Shown here: piece after piece, positions 5,235 to 5,444 of the stretch
How positions within the stretch are numbered: the first letter of the stretch is position 1
Layout: each line of letters opens with the position of its first letter
Assembly: GCA_039026975.1 (NCBI GenBank)
Contig: JBCCLI010000432.1
Coordinates: 1 to 5,444 of the forward strand
Reading direction: 5' to 3'
Length of the DNA stretch: 5,444 bases
Origin: JBCBKZ01 sp039026975
GTDB lineage: Bacteria > Bacteroidota > Bacteroidia > J057
The notes under the pieces: generated by a model
What the model was told of the DNA's origin: nothing
The model's input: the letters and a program-made list of their open reading frames with translations, nothing else
Databases searched by the model: none
Program-made: the position numbers and the translations under genes

Positions 5235-5444
5235 GATTTCAATAAGTTAAGAATGAGACATAGTCTTCCTGATCCCTGGTGCCGCCTTGAGAAGCAGGAA
5301 TACCTTAAAGTAACACTTTAAATAAATTGATTGAATTACTTGAATATACGCCTTTTACCCTTAACTATTAATAGGGGAGAACTGACTTTTTGACAGCTGA
5401 CTGGCAATAAGCTGATTGTCAGGAGAAAGAATGTAGGGCTGTTA
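5235..5444. other. Non-coding right edge
   Basis: No reading frame of useful length enters or leaves this segment on either strand. It should hold the promoter of the lysozyme-like gene, but no clean consensus is visible. Besides the inverted repeat at 5305-5321 there is a loose inverted pair CAGCT (5394-5398) and AGCTG (5410-5414). AGGAG (5421-5425) precedes an ATG at 5431, but that ATG is followed directly by TAG, so it is not a gene start. Confidence 0.5.
5305..5321. repeat. 7-bp inverted repeat upstream of the lysozyme-like gene
   Basis: TTAAAGT (5305-5311) and ACTTTAA (5315-5321) are exact inverted arms around AAC. They lie about 70-87 bp upstream of the start at 5234, where an operator could act. 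I found no good TAnnTTTG promoter next to it, so the regulatory role is a guess. Confidence 0.35.

Noticed and set aside
5421..5444. Gene start at the right edge (AGGAG followed by ATG at 5431)
   Set aside because: The ATG is followed immediately by TAG in frame.

Overview
The window looks like chromosomal DNA of a Bacteroidota bacterium, most probably the Cytophagales side of the phylum. The reasons are its AT-rich composition, a helical-repeat protein of a type known mainly from Bacteroidota, a good match to the Bacteroidota promoter consensus (TAnnTTTG with an upstream TTTG-like element), and a PAS/hybrid-kinase style common in this phylum. The assignment is inference; no marker gene is present. 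I saw no rRNA, tRNA, CRISPR array, insertion sequence or integrase.

Left part (1-3347, + strand). The window opens inside a hybrid sensor histidine kinase: the end of a PAS domain, HisKA, HATPase_c and two complete receiver domains, with no HPt domain. A 103-bp gap follows, occupied mostly by a near-perfect 38-bp palindrome. Then comes a 469-aa all-helical protein of unknown function with a strong Shine-Dalgarno sequence. The two genes run in the same direction, but the palindrome and the separate ribosome-binding site leave it open whether they share a transcript.

Middle part (3348-4526). A short, probably exported, orphan protein (128 aa, - strand) converges on the helical-repeat gene. It has its own Bacteroidota-type promoter. 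The 673 bp upstream of it hold no convincing gene but are rich in structure: a direct repeat with a 22-bp period, three ACTGATA boxes, a second near-perfect 38-bp palindrome, and an apparent structured RNA region. That last region contains a duplicated 14-bp arm and ends in a strong intrinsic terminator that reads on the + strand. No + strand protein gene lies close upstream, so an undescribed small RNA, or the processed 3' end of a long transcript, is the most interesting possibility in the window.

Right part (4527-5444). A - strand gene encodes a small lysozyme-like (SLT/GH23-type) transglycosylase. It has an intact catalytic Glu motif, no clear signal peptide, and a C-terminal single calcium-binding loop that resembles half of a dockerin repeat. 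The last 210 bp are non-coding as far as I can see, with one short inverted repeat.

Nothing in the sequence shows that these genes form one system. The kinase is a generic phosphorelay component, and the links between neighbours are positional only.
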